Source: Triatoma infestans
Lineage: Eukaryota > Arthropoda > Insecta > Hemiptera > Reduviidae
Direction: 5' to 3'
DNA: 64,000 nt
Assembly (NCBI GenBank): GCA_011037195.1
Contig: JAAEAF010003374.1
Location: 1-64,000 of the forward strand
In this document: one piece after another, positions 12,593-23,114 of the stretch
How the letters are laid out: each line of letters starts with the position of its first letter
Position numbering within the stretch: the stretch's first letter is position 1
Position numbers and translations under genes: made by a program
Notes under the pieces: generated by a model
Seen by the model: only the letters and a program-made list of their open reading frames with translations
Told to the model about the DNA's origin: nothing
The model's database searches: none

Positions 12593-13236
12593 ACAGAAGA
12601 ATCCCCCACAAGGTGATTTAAACATTTTGTTAAAAAAAGATGGTACCCCAATTTTTTCCACCAATATAATATCATGACGGATATATTAATAAAGGTCTTG
12701 TGGTCATGCCAATTGACTTTAACTGAAATATTAACTGAAATATCAGTATGTTGGTTTTTCTCAAAATTTATTATTAATGTTAAAACAAGCCAAATAGAAA
12801 TAAAAATTACGAACATCTATGTAGATGTGTGATTGGGGAATATTGTCCTTCTCGCTTATCAACTCCAGTGATAAGTTATTATTCGGTTTGGAAAAGTGTA
12901 TGATATAAACAACGTCTTCTAATATTAATATAAGTAAGATAATAATAATATCTATTTATTTTGATGTTAATTTGAATATAAGAAAGTTTCTTATTTAATA
13001 AGATTAATTATTCCTTCTGTATTTAGTTTTTAATGTTTGTTTTTTTTTGTTTTTTCTGTTTTTCCTTCTTTCTTTCCATATTTTTATTCTATAGTATTTT
13101 TGTTTTGTTTATGAGCGTGGAAAGCCTTGGTCTTCTTGGGCTATTGCACCAAAGATAAGTTTTGAGTGTTAAAGTCATGAATGTTTTCTTGTATTAATAG
13201 AGATAAGAAAGACTAGATTCCAGATTGTTTAATTTT
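12593..13236. other. AT-rich spacer
   Basis: Nothing recognised. The overlapping minus-strand open frames are low-complexity chance frames. Confidence 0.45.
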
Positions 13237-14160
13237 TACTTCCTCTTACTCCTAATAGTATTGTAATCTTGTCAAATTTTCCATATTGACTTTTCAACTG
13301 AAATATCCGTTTTTGAGGATTCCCTGAGTCCAAAAATTGGTTTTTAGCAAATGGTGTGTGTGTGACGAAAAATTGCAGAAAGTTCAAACTTTCCTCAACC
13401 GGAAGTCCCGCTTTACTGAATATTTTTTTCACTTTTTTGCAATTTTTAAAAAAAATGGCTCCTACGATTTTCCATAAACTTGATGTATCAACTAAACATA
13501 CAAATCGCTACAACTTTTATTTGAAACATTTTTCTGGGAAATTTAAGGGTACGCATTTTTATAAGGGCACTTTTGGAGGAGGGATGGAATTAGATGGTTC
13601 TCTAAAGTGTTATTTCAGTTTATTACACAATTCTATCATCTAAATAATATTAATTAGAATTAAATGGGATTTTGAAATTCCGTGTTTGAAGAAAATCGAA
13701 TGACCGGAAGTTGCTTTTTTACTGAAATGTATTTTTTAATGTTCCACTATTTTTCTAAAACGACTCCAACGTTTAAACTATATATGTATAGTTTAAACAT
13801 ATAAAGAGCTACCTACTTTTATTAGAAACATTTCTCTGGGTAACCATTTAAGTGGGATTTTGGGGGTTAGGGGGGGAGAGTTATGTTTGCCTCCAAAGCG
13901 TGCTATCTTGTATATAACAATTCTACCATGTAGACAAAATTAATTAGAAATAAATAGATGGCCAAAAAATTCCGAGTTTCAAGAAAATTAGTAAACCGGA
14001 AGTGCGCTTTTACTGAACAGTTTTCTCAGTTTTTTGTGATTTTCTCCATAAAAACACCGAAGAATTTCATTAAATTTGGTATACTAACTATAAAGTTTGT
14101 CAATTACAATTTTCAAAACTGCTGTAAGAGAAAGTTATGTGAGTGTTTCACACCAGATTT
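13237..14160 (+). repeat. RepA, near full-length copy
   Basis: The 5' palindrome is shortened (CCTCTTACTCCTAATAG). Internal monomers start at CCTCAACCGGAAGTCCC near 13395, GACCGGAAGTTGC near 13703 and AAACCGGAAGTGCGC near 13994. The 3' hairpin GAGTGTTTCACACCAGA lies at about 14140. Frames of 83-95 codons across this copy are shadows of the repeat. Confidence 0.85.
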
Positions 14161-14186
14161 TTTTTGCTTGTATTTTATTTTATTTT

Positions 14187-14603
14187 TTAAGTTATGTAGG
14201 GTGATTTGATTATGAACCTTAGTTACAGCAATTTTATAATTTTATTTTTCCTAAATTTCCACATGTCATTCTCAAGGTAAAGAGTATCTTTCTCTATAAT
14301 TTTATACAATCTGAAATAATAATAATATATAAATTTTAATAGTACATATCTAAGAAATCTTTAATATTACACATTCTTCTTACACAATCTTTATTATTAC
14401 AGATATGTACTATTTAAATTTATATATTGTTATTTCAGATTGTATAAAATTATAGAGAAAGATACTCTTTCCCTTGAGAATGACACCTAGAGTGTCGGAA
14501 CGTCGGTAAATAATGGAAAAAAATGTAATTTTATTCAGGAAAAAATAAAATTATAAAATTGCTGTAACTAAGGTTCATAATCAAATCACCCTACATAACT
14601 TAA
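14187..14603. mobile_element. TTAA-flanked fold-back element
   Basis: A near-perfect inverted repeat bounded by TTAA at 14187-14190 and 14600-14603. Terminal arms read GTTATGTAGGGTGATTTG inward on the left and the complement on the right. Arms span about 14191-14365 and 14400-14599. The right arm has about 45 extra bases that include a hammerhead-like block at 14472-14508 (GACAC/GTGTC hairpin, then GGAACGTCGGTA). The left arm has lost this block. TTAA targets are used by piggyBac-type transposases, but the termini here are not typical piggyBac ends. No coding is present. Confidence 0.65.
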
Positions 14604-16669
14604 TATATCAAACAGTCATAAATTTTATACCATCCAATTAATTTTTAATTTTTTTCTGAGAAGACGTTTTCTTTTTTTTAATTTGTAGTTTAAACTTGTG
14701 TAAAATACTTCCATTCTTATTGGTACAGATTTTCTATCTATAAAGCAATATCAATAAATCTATCATATATTTAAGGAAATTATTAATTGATTCCATAAAA
14801 ACAGCTCTACACAGCAGAAATAGTAAAGTTTAATATTTGAATGCTTACAGAGATGTTTTAGCACTCATTCTGGTATATTGTTTTATCATTTTTTTTTTTT
14901 TCTTTTTTCTAATTTTCTACATTTTATTTATATAAATAATATGGTTAGATAAGTTTTCAAAACTCTTTAGACAGTTTTCCAAAGTTAGAATCTCTTCTCT
15001 CACATTTTACATTGGTTCAGTGCAGTCTCCGAAGTAGAAAAGCAGCTCAAGGGGCATGGTGCGGTGGGATTTGCCTTTGGGATTGCCTATAAGCCATAAC
15101 TTGCAGGCTTGGTTGGCCACAAACCGCACTCCAGCCTCTCCCGTTCCTCTTCTGTTCTTCTTCTTCTCTTCTTCCCTTGTGTACTGGTGGCGGTGGCGGT
15201 AGTTCCAGTATTTCGGGAGTACTATCGCTCTTTATTACTCTCTCTATCCATTCCTTTCCTATATCTCTCTAGTCTCTCGCTCACAACACGCACTCCAATT
15301 TCTACTTATATCTTTACAATTTACTATTGTTATAATAGTCTTTTATATTGTACAGATAAATAATATATGAACCCCCCCCTCTTTCTATACTTATTACATA
15401 AAAGATATATAAATACAGTTTTATTACATACCGCACCTAAATTACATTGTATACTATGTAGCTTTGTTCCGAAATAAAAAATATAGGCTATTTTAAGAGA
15501 AGTCCATTCTGAAAACATGCTTTTTTGTAAGTAGCTCGATTATCACAGAGTGTAACATATTTTCACTGATGCTCGGTTATGATTTTTTTTTCGTAATACA
15601 ACTATTGTATTCAGCTTTATTACTCGTTCATTGGCCGGTAGTTTCATTTATTAAGAATTCTTGAATATCCTACGGATGATCGATCTTTAGCCTCTTAAGG
15701 AAAGGAGAAAGGTAAAGAATTAGGAAAAACATTGAATTAATAAAACTATATTAGAACCAGATTTTCAATATATTGTATCAGTTCCATCACCTATGTGAAT
15801 AAACATTAATTGTAATTAAATTTGTAAAAGTTCCGATATTGAAGGTAATTGGTTAGATAGATTGTTCCATGACCCAGGACATAGCGTTGCTTCCTTCTAG
15901 GCATGGCCAACTTTCTTGGCTAGAAAATGACGCCACAGCTTTAATTGGCCATTGATGAAAATATTTACTTTGGTAAATGTATATGAATGAAGTATCGCCT
16001 TATTTCGGTCAGCTAAAACTGGCAGAATTAGATCAAAGAGGACAATGAGTTTTCTCTAAATTTGAACACAGTAAGAAAGAACATGTCTATTAGTGCCAAA
16101 GAAATGAAAGTATGGTTTAAAAGATATTGTCTATTGATTGATAGAAAGATAAATTGTATATAATTATTTTAATGAATAGTTAGCTAGTTAATGAGGAGAG
16201 AAGATACACACCTACAGCAACCAGTCAGATGATTATAACAGCATTAATTATATGATTTATTTATATAATATTGCCTTCAGTCTCTACACATACTAATTGA
16301 TCATATTTTTTCATTGCCAATTTTTTCTGCATTTATTAGCTCCATTCTTTCTGTCACTCTGCCAGAACTCTTCAAACAAACTACCATTAACAATATCTCA
16401 TTCTTCTTCTGCTTCTAAATGTTATTTATTTTTATGGTGTTTGTAGTATTATTATTTTTTTTATCGCTTAAATATATTTTGAAATTATTAATTTATTATT
16501 AGATTATTTTTATCTGGCCAATGAAATATTTTATTTGAGGTCATAAAAGAAGGCTTTATGCAATAATAACATTTATAGAAACGAAGTATCTCGGTCTATA
16601 AGAATACCAGGCAAAAATTGAGCTACATTTTCGATGCAATAATTCGTTTCTAGAGAAACTTTGTGTTAA

Positions 16670-16700
<31 letters not shown>

Positions 16701-16974
16701 AGGTAGCTTTCTTTTCTCTTCATTTTTAATGGTCGTGTAGCAGAGCGTACCACCAACTCTAGTGCGATCTATTTCATCAGTTTAACTAAATTATTACAAT
16801 TCAATATAAAACCATATGTACATGAAAAAAAAAAAGCAAAAAAACGTTGACTTTTGAAGTCGTAATAAATAGACCAGGTAATTGGGCAACCAAATTGTAA
16901 CACAAATTTTCTTTATTTTTATTAAGATATATAAAACTTGTTTAACCCCAATTATAATGATTATTTATTATAAC
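14604..16974. other. Unassigned stretch
   Basis: Mostly AT-rich. A pyrimidine-rich, less AT-rich block lies at about 15110-15280 (TCTTC runs, then GGTGGCGGTGGCGG). A T-run lies at about 16674-16700. No gene, SINE head or LINE domain recognised. Confidence 0.45.
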
Positions 16975-17160
16975 TCAGGCGAATTTGTTAGTGTGTTTAT
17001 GAACACAGTCTTGTAACTGGGAGGTTGCCAGTTCGGTTTATATTTGATAGAAAAAAATTAATAAACAGTGTAAACTCTTCCGCCTCCATCTACGACAGCT
17101 AATATGGTAGTTGAACGTCAAGCCCGCCTGAAAAAATAGGCATTACTTTACTTGTTTAGT
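16975..17160 (+). mobile_element. SINE-like repeat, family 2
   Basis: A tRNA-like head with a Pol III B-box-like GGTTGCCAGTTCGGTT at about 17023-17039. It is followed by a body with CCGCCTCCATCTACGACAGC, then GAACGTCAAGCCCGCC and an A-rich end. Related bodies recur at 51080-51240 (plus) and 61930-62000 (minus), with conserved CCACGACAG and AAGCCC blocks. The A box is not clear. No target duplication was found. Confidence 0.55.
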
Positions 17161-17280
17161 TTGTTTATATGCAGTTTGTTTACACAAATTTTATTTTATG
17201 TAAATTAGTTGGCTTCTCGACCAATTGATGGTAAAAAAAAAAAAAAAAAAAAAAAAATTGTAATTGTTTTTTAATAATTG

Positions 17281-17321
17281 ACAGTTCGACGTTTCGACAA
17301 ACTTTGTTTGTCTTCTTCAGG
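17281..17321 (-). ncRNA. Hammerhead-like motif of Penelope element
   Basis: On the minus strand CTGAAGA is followed by a perfect hairpin (GACAAAC/GTTTGTC with an AAA loop) and GAAACGTCG. CTGAAGA matches CUGANGA and GAAA matches the second conserved box. The position downstream of the GIY-YIG remnant supports a terminal-repeat origin. Whether stems I and III close well enough to cleave cannot be judged by eye. Confidence 0.55.
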
Positions 17322-17611
17322 AACAATATAAAACAAAATTAAAGAAAAAACAAAATTATAACATGAAACACAAACAAAAAACCAAATACATAGGTGAGAT
17401 TACAGTAGTAATGCTGAGTCTGTAATGAAATTGTAATGCAGATGGCCAGGAGAAGGGGGAACCGTTATGTAAGTATCGTTATGTGTGGAGAAAGTAATGT
17501 ATGGAGAGGGGATAGAAATTTTTTTTTTATTTATTTATTTTATTTATTTATTTATTTATTTTAATTTATTTATTTATTTCTTTTTTAAATTTATTTATTT
17601 ATTTAATTTAT

Positions 17612-18345
17612 TTATTTTATTTTTTTATTATTATTATTTTTATTTTTTTCCCTCCAGGATTTTTTAAGTGAACAGAGGATGTGATTGTAGTGGGAAGAAA
17701 TTAGGTCTTTGTCTGTTTTATGATTAACAGGGTTAAGTTGGAGATGGATGTGTATGGATTCAGTAAGGAGTCGCTTGGTGTAATTGGGCTGGGTAGCGAG
17801 GATAGAAGGATTAAGGAAATCAAAAGTGTGGTTCAAGGATAGAGCGTACTTGGAGAGTTACTATCTATTACTATCTATTTTCTTAGAAGTAATGTCGTAT
17901 TTGTGCTGTTTGAGTCTTTTATGTAAGTATTGTGGACTTTCTCCCACATAGGAAGCATTTCAATTGGGAGTAGAGCATTTCAAGTTATAGACAGTGTATG
18001 TTTTGTTGGTTATGGGAATAGGTTCTTTAAGTTTGGAGTAGATATTGTACAGTTTGTTTGAAGTGGTGAAGCCTATGGTGAGGTTAGGAATGTGTTTCTT
18101 AAGGGATTTGTTGATTTTTTGAGAGAGAGAATTAATATGTGTAAGGGATCTATAGATGGATGGGTAATTGGTAAGAGTTTTCCTGGGTAACGTATGTGCG
18201 GATATAGGTGAGGCGGAATTTTTTATTGTTTATGATATGGATAGGGTACCCGTTGGAGAAAAGGATTTCCCTAGATTTTTTTAAGGTTTTTCTTGTGAAA
18301 AGTAGGGTTAATTCAGAATTTTCATTCCATTGTTGAAGAAGAAAG
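17612..18345 (-). pseudogene. Penelope-like polyprotein C-terminus with GIY-YIG endonuclease
   Basis: Broken coding sequence of the linker and endonuclease of a Penelope-like retroelement. In order on the minus strand: RTLKKSREILFSNGYPIHI-like residues near 18250 (first residue approximate), IYRSLTHINSLSQKINKSLK near 18110, and TYTVYNLKC near 18000. After a stop comes ASYVGES...LHKRLKQH near 17930, the GIY-YIG signature block. After two stops comes NHTFDFLNPSILATQPNYTK near 17820, and RLLTESIHIH with the likely catalytic Glu near 17765. At least one frameshift and three in-frame stops make it dead. Upstream reverse transcriptase is absent. The family call is firm; the subclade is not. Confidence 0.78.
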
Positions 18346-18571
18346 CAAAAGAATATTAGGCGGAAAAACAGGACTCATTGTAAGTCCGCCATTTGGTATT
18401 TGGCCGTTTATAATTTGTCTTAGGACTGGAGATTTGAGCTATTGATTATATTTTGCCCCTAATTTTATGTATGTGACGCAATCCACACATAAAAGAATAG
18501 TGTAAAAAGATGGAAATCTACGCGCATGAGCTAATTGGATCAAAATCTAGTTTATCGGAGAACATAAAAAT

Positions 18572-19558
18572 AGCAACGTGAAACACTCACACGACTTTCT
18601 CTTACTGCGAAATGGCAAATTTCCTTCAAACTTACAATTCTTATTGGTGTTCAAAGATCGTCGGCATTTTTATGGAGAATATCACAAAAAAAAACTGAAA
18701 AACCTATTCAGTAAAGTCGCACTTCCGCTTAACAGATTTTCTTCAAACTGGGAATTTTGGCAACTTGTATAATTCTAATTAAAAATTAAGTAGTTGGCAG
18801 AATTGTATAGAGCACAGTGTTGAACTAGTGTAGAGGAACCCATAACACTATCCTTTCACCAAAAGTGTCCTTAAATGAATTGATGATTTTCCCGGAGAAA
18901 TGTTTCAAATAAAAGTTGCACGTATGGTTAATATTTAAAGTTCAAAGAAAATCCTCAGAGCCGTTTTAGAGAAAATAGCAGAAAACTAAAAATCACTTTC
19001 AGTAAAGCACCGCGTCCGGGCATCCGATTCTCTTTAAACTCGGTATTTCGACAACATATTTAATTTTAATAAATATTATTTAGATGATAGAATTGTGAAA
19101 TAACTGAAATTAGCACTTTAGAGGAAACCGTAATCCCCCCCATGCCCCAAAAGTGCCCTTAAATGAATTTTTCCGGAGAAATGTTTCAAATAAAAGTTGT
19201 AGCACTTTATACGAGATTAAGTTGATATACCAAGTTTCAAAAAACGGTGTACTAGCCGTTTTTGGGAAAAATCACAAAAAACTGATAAAACAAAAATGTA
19301 TTTAGTAAAATGGCTCTTCCTGTTGATAGATTTTGCCCGAAATCTTCGTGTCTGATGCGATAGTAGTATCTAAACGGAATACCACGTTTGAGCTTCCTGC
19401 AAATTTTCATTTTTGAGATATTCTTGTCTCCAAAAACACACACTAACACAGACCATTTTCTAAAAACCACTTTTTTTTGACTCAGGGGACCTCAAAACTG
19501 AATTTACGTGGAAAGACCACAATACTTCCTCTTGCTATTTTATTAGTAAGAGAAAGTA
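18572..19558 (-). repeat. RepA, near full-length copy
   Basis: The left end has GTGAAACACTCACACGACTT (3' hairpin on minus). Internal CACTTCCG/CGTCCGG monomer starts lie near 18722, 19010 and 19313. The right end has TCCTCTTGCTATTTTATTAGTAAGAGAAAG, with a small insertion in the 5' palindrome loop. The 64-72 codon frames inside are shadows. Confidence 0.85.
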
Positions 19559-20024
19559 ATGATTACATTTCAACAGAATATGAACAATGAAATGAGAAAC
19601 GAAAATTTTTAAAATATTTGTTATGTTATTCACAGGGGGCAGTTCTTTTTTCTCCAGTCCAAGGAATGGGCTTCTAGCTAGTTCCATTGCTTACAATCCT
19701 TGTTTGGTGCGACAGGACTAGATTCGATTTCTATGGAGGTTCCAATAAATTTATTTCGGCGATTTGCGTATTGGTTTACCTGGTGTCGACTTTGTAATCG
19801 ACACTAGACGTTAACTGATTAGTGGTACAAGGGATGTTTGAGAGAGTGAGATATACGGGAAATACAGTGGGCCTATCTGACGCCTAAATGCTGTCTACCT
19901 CGTACTGGAAGGACCCTTACTAGATTAAGGATAAAAATGATTAATAAATTGATGTCTGAGTTTGGTGGCTGTTTAACTTGAAACATGCTATATGCATGAT
20001 GGATTATTAAGGTCTAGTTATGAA

Positions 20025-20063
<39 letters not shown>

Positions 20064-20585
20064 TATTATATTGATACCGCAGTAATACACTTAAAGTGGC
20101 TAGTCGGATTATTTTATTGAGTAAATTTAAATATATTATACTGCGATCTGTTTAAATATACAGCTAATTTATATTATGAAAATGGTATGCTTCTGTAGAA
20201 GTTATTAATATTCATTTTAGTATAACATAAGATATATTATGTAATTAGAGTTTCAATGTTATATAACTTTCTTGAAAATGTAGTAGTCTTCCAGTTGAGT
20301 TGGTAAGAGTGGAAATAGGCTTCTTGTTGCAGATTGTTAATTACATAAATGGTAATTGCACTTCTCTCTGTTTCTGTGTTCATCTTCATCAAGGTTTCAG
20401 TTCTTATTACATGCGGTATCATTATTATTTATATATTATCATGATTATTGTTGGAAGGAGAAGGATGGTGCTAGTTGTATTATTAATATATACATCAATA
20501 TGTAGCCGATACGCATGTATACTAATACAGGAACATAGATAGTTGGTTGTAACGATAACAAACGGACATAAAGTCTAATTTAATA
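19559..20585. other. Unassigned stretch with (TA)n block
   Basis: A TA microsatellite lies at about 20029-20060. The rest has no recognised coding or repeat. Confidence 0.45.
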
Positions 20586-20589
20586 GGCT

Positions 20590-20860
20590 GTTGGTGAGGA
20601 AGCACGCGATATCACGTGACCGCCATGTATGTTGGCTACGTCAAAAATAATAAATTCGACCCTTCCAACCGTCCGGAATCTACCCCTCCGTCTTCTTTTA
20701 CCTTGTAAGACCTGGCTCGTCCTGATCACAAGAGAATGGCGGTGGGACGGCCGTGGTATAGCTGTCTGTCGTCTTCCACTACTACTACAACCGCTACTAT
20801 TAGTTCTAGTGTAAGGGTATGGGACTACAAGATTTGCATCCTTAGTCACGTGATCAAGGC
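20590..20860. promoter_or_regulatory. Candidate regulatory island with paired TCACGTGA
   Basis: A block visibly richer in G+C than its surroundings, bounded by two perfect TCACGTGA palindromes (20612-20619 and 20846-20853), the class bound by bHLH-Zip factors. Between them are an octamer ATTTGCAT (20832-20839), a CCGCCATGTATGTTGG block and GAGAATGGCGG, both resembling YY1/Pho-type sites, and a TACGTCA half-CRE. This could be the promoter or first exon of an uncharacterised gene. Open frames of 61-89 codons exist on both strands, but no protein homology is evident. Confidence 0.3.
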
Positions 20861-21188
20861 ATTATAGACTAAGGGGTTCTTCCCCAGCCCTATCTATTAC
20901 TAACTCGGTTTTGTGGGATGAGACGTAAATTTCTTCTTTCATAACTAGTTAATTTTGCTATTTATATGGACTGGAATTATGCAATTATTTTGTTATATTC
21001 TAGTAAAAATCACAAAAGTTTCTCTACTAGAAATAATCAGGTTATTCCACAATTTTATTAAAAATACCAAATTGCTGCAAATTATTATGCAGTTTCAATC
21101 GTGGCTGCATAATATTGAATTGTTAAATTTCAATTATTATATACAGTGTTGACTGCTATTTACTTTACTTTATTTGTTATGTGTTTGC

Positions 21189-21952
21189 TGTCCTTTGCAT
21201 CCTAGGGCGTGGGTATGTGGCGTCACCATCGCCCACCCTTCGGGGTACAATCAGCCTCTGGCGCTCCAGGTTGGGGAATCTCTCACCCCACCTAATCCAA
21301 TCCTGATCCTTTCCCCTTGCAGGGTTGCCTGTAAGTTACCTGGGTTACTGAAACCCCTGTACTTGAGGCAGTGGACAGGAATCAGTAGATGGAATCTGTA
21401 GATCCATCGGGAGTGCAATCAGTCACGCTAGCTCGTTAGAGTTGAAATACTGAACTACGGGTGCAAGCCAGTTTCCGAGCCAATTGTTTGCAAATTGAAG
21501 TAGTATTCGTAGTGGCCATGTTTTAATCAAGAACTCCAATGACCGAGGTGATGAGTTGAGCAGGAGGAGACTCGCAAAATAAATTAAACCCCGGTGCCAG
21601 CCCGTAGGTGGAAACGCATTTGCTGGGCGTGCGCGGTTTAACAGAGCCTGCTAGGGAGTGCCTTCTCTAGCTTCTGGGAGTAGAGTGTGACCACTATGTG
21701 GGATCACTCTGCGCGCTGGGTGAGCGTATCTCAACCTGGCCTTAAATCGGTCAAGAGGGGTGGGGTGCTTCGGCACTTCTGCTATAGTCGGGCATTGCAC
21801 TAAAAGTCCTTCCATGGTAGTGACATCCCCTTCTTGTTAAGCGATCCCGTTGCTTGCAAGGGGGGCCGGTAACCCCCCCACAGGTACGCTCTTTAAAGAT
21901 CCCCCTCAGTACCAAGAGGAAAAAGGGGTATACCTGAATGTCCTTTGCATCC
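21189..21952 (+). mobile_element. 736-bp GC-rich insert with perfect 14-bp target duplication
   Basis: TGTCCTTTGCATCC occurs at 21189-21202 and again at 21939-21952, bracketing a GC-rich 736-bp segment unlike the AT-rich flanks. A 14-bp duplication is typical of target-primed non-LTR retrotransposition. The insert starts TAGGGCGTGGG. Its first 45 bases can be folded as GGGCG/CGCCC enclosing GTGG/CCAT, then ACCC-TTCG-GGGT, a topology like the HDV-type ribozymes at the 5' end of several LINEs. No recognisable protein is encoded, so I infer a short non-autonomous LINE-derived element; the orientation is inferred from the fold. Confidence 0.6.
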
Positions 21953-22236
21953 AGTATGACTAGGCTTTTCAAAACTCCTTCTCTTGAACACTTCATATCC
22001 ACTGATGTGACACTGTTCCTTTTCATATAGCTTTCTGGGCCAATTCCTCAGCAATTTATAAATATGAATTCTAATTTTGCCCTATAATTCTCTCTGCCTG
22101 TTACAGACGTATATACTTTTCGCTTTCCGTTAACCAGTGCAAAGGCTAATTCAGAACCTTCGCTTTTAGCCTTGGTGCTGCAGTTTTGCTTCATGCTTCC
22201 GACTCCAGCAATAGCGCCATTACCGCACTGTACGTT
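21953..22236 (-). pseudogene. Unidentified broken reading frame
   Basis: On the minus strand, codons from about 22236 to 22050 are open (starting near NVQCGNGAIAGVGSMKQN), hit a stop at 22048-22050, then continue in the same frame through MKRNSVTSVDMKCSREG to the target duplication at 21952. If the 736-bp insert is removed, the frame runs a few more codons to a stop. I do not recognise the protein. It may be a decayed transposon exon or host pseudogene, or chance. Confidence 0.25.
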
Positions 22237-22448
22237 AACTAGAAATTTTTTTTTTTTACAGAACCTCTTTTTTTTATTTATAAATATAAAAAAAACAACA
22301 AATAATTAATTTTTCATGAAGCTGAGGAATAAAAATAGCAAGTAGTTGACAAAGTTATATATTATATATATTTTTCTCTTGGCATCGGCTTTCATCATAC
22401 AGCCAAAAATATAAAAAATATCTAAAAAAATAAATAAATAAATAAATA

Positions 22449-22835
22449 CTTTAACTTGAAATTCCGTTTATATACCACCTTTATCTTCTCCGATCTCAAG
22501 ATTTCGAACAAAATTCGTCAGTCGAAAGTGCGGCTTTACTGATTTTATTTTTTGGAAAACAACTCTAACGATTTTTTTTTTTTAAATTCGTTCTTTGTAG
22601 TCGTATTACTTTTACTTGAAAAATTATTCCCGAAAATTTATTTTGGGGGGGGGGGGGAGTTCTGTGTAGACTGAGATTAGTAGTTTTCAGACTAAGATGC
22701 CATTGCATCGCAATGTTGCCCTTCCATAGAATTAAATTTAATAAATACTGTGACTTATATATATATATAAAAATGGATCAGTCAATAGTATGGGGGCATG
22801 CGTGAAGAAAGTGGTATGTGCGTTTCACACCAGAT
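22449..22835 (+). repeat. RepA, partial copy
   Basis: Follows a TAAA-type microsatellite. Internal block TCAGTCGAAAGTGCGGCTTTACT near 22518, a GATTTTTTTTTT block, a G-run (22645-22656) at the usual GGGGAGGGGTGGGG position, and a terminal GTTTCACACCAGA near 22825. About one and a half monomers are missing. Confidence 0.65.
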
Positions 22836-23114
22836 ATTTATTTTTTTTTTTTATGGAAAAATAATGATTTATCATAGGGTGAGTAAAGATGCTTTTTTAC
22901 ACTCGAATTCAGTCTCATATAGGAATTTTATACGCGAAAAGCGTTTTACAACACGAGCACATCGAGTGATGAGTGACTGAGCCGTGGAGTGAATGTAAAC
23001 ATACTTTAATCACATGTTATATATTAACTATTTTTTCTGCATCTTTAACTAATGTTAAATACTCAGTTTCTTTATAACCGGCTGTCTTTAATATAAATTC
23101 AAATCCGCTAGTAT

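Larger units (their letters stand above)
17225..18345 (-). mobile_element. Penelope-like element, 5'-truncated 3' part
   Basis: Region on the minus strand comprising the end of a Penelope-like polyprotein (17612-18345), an AT-rich 3' part with TTTA runs, and a hammerhead-like motif at 17281-17321 just before a long A-run (17233-17259 on plus). Penelope elements encode reverse transcriptase fused to a GIY-YIG endonuclease and carry hammerhead motifs in their terminal repeats. The order seen here fits that plan. The reverse transcriptase core is missing. Confidence 0.7.

Noticed and set aside
13356..13643. 95-codon plus frame
   Set aside because: It lies wholly inside a RepA copy, and other copies do not keep the frame.
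15109..15363. 84-codon plus frame in a pyrimidine-rich block
   Set aside because: Low-complexity Leu/Ser/Pro composition from CT-rich DNA; no homology seen.
15890..15990. Mariner-like fragment
   Set aside because: Only vague similarity, with no catalytic block.
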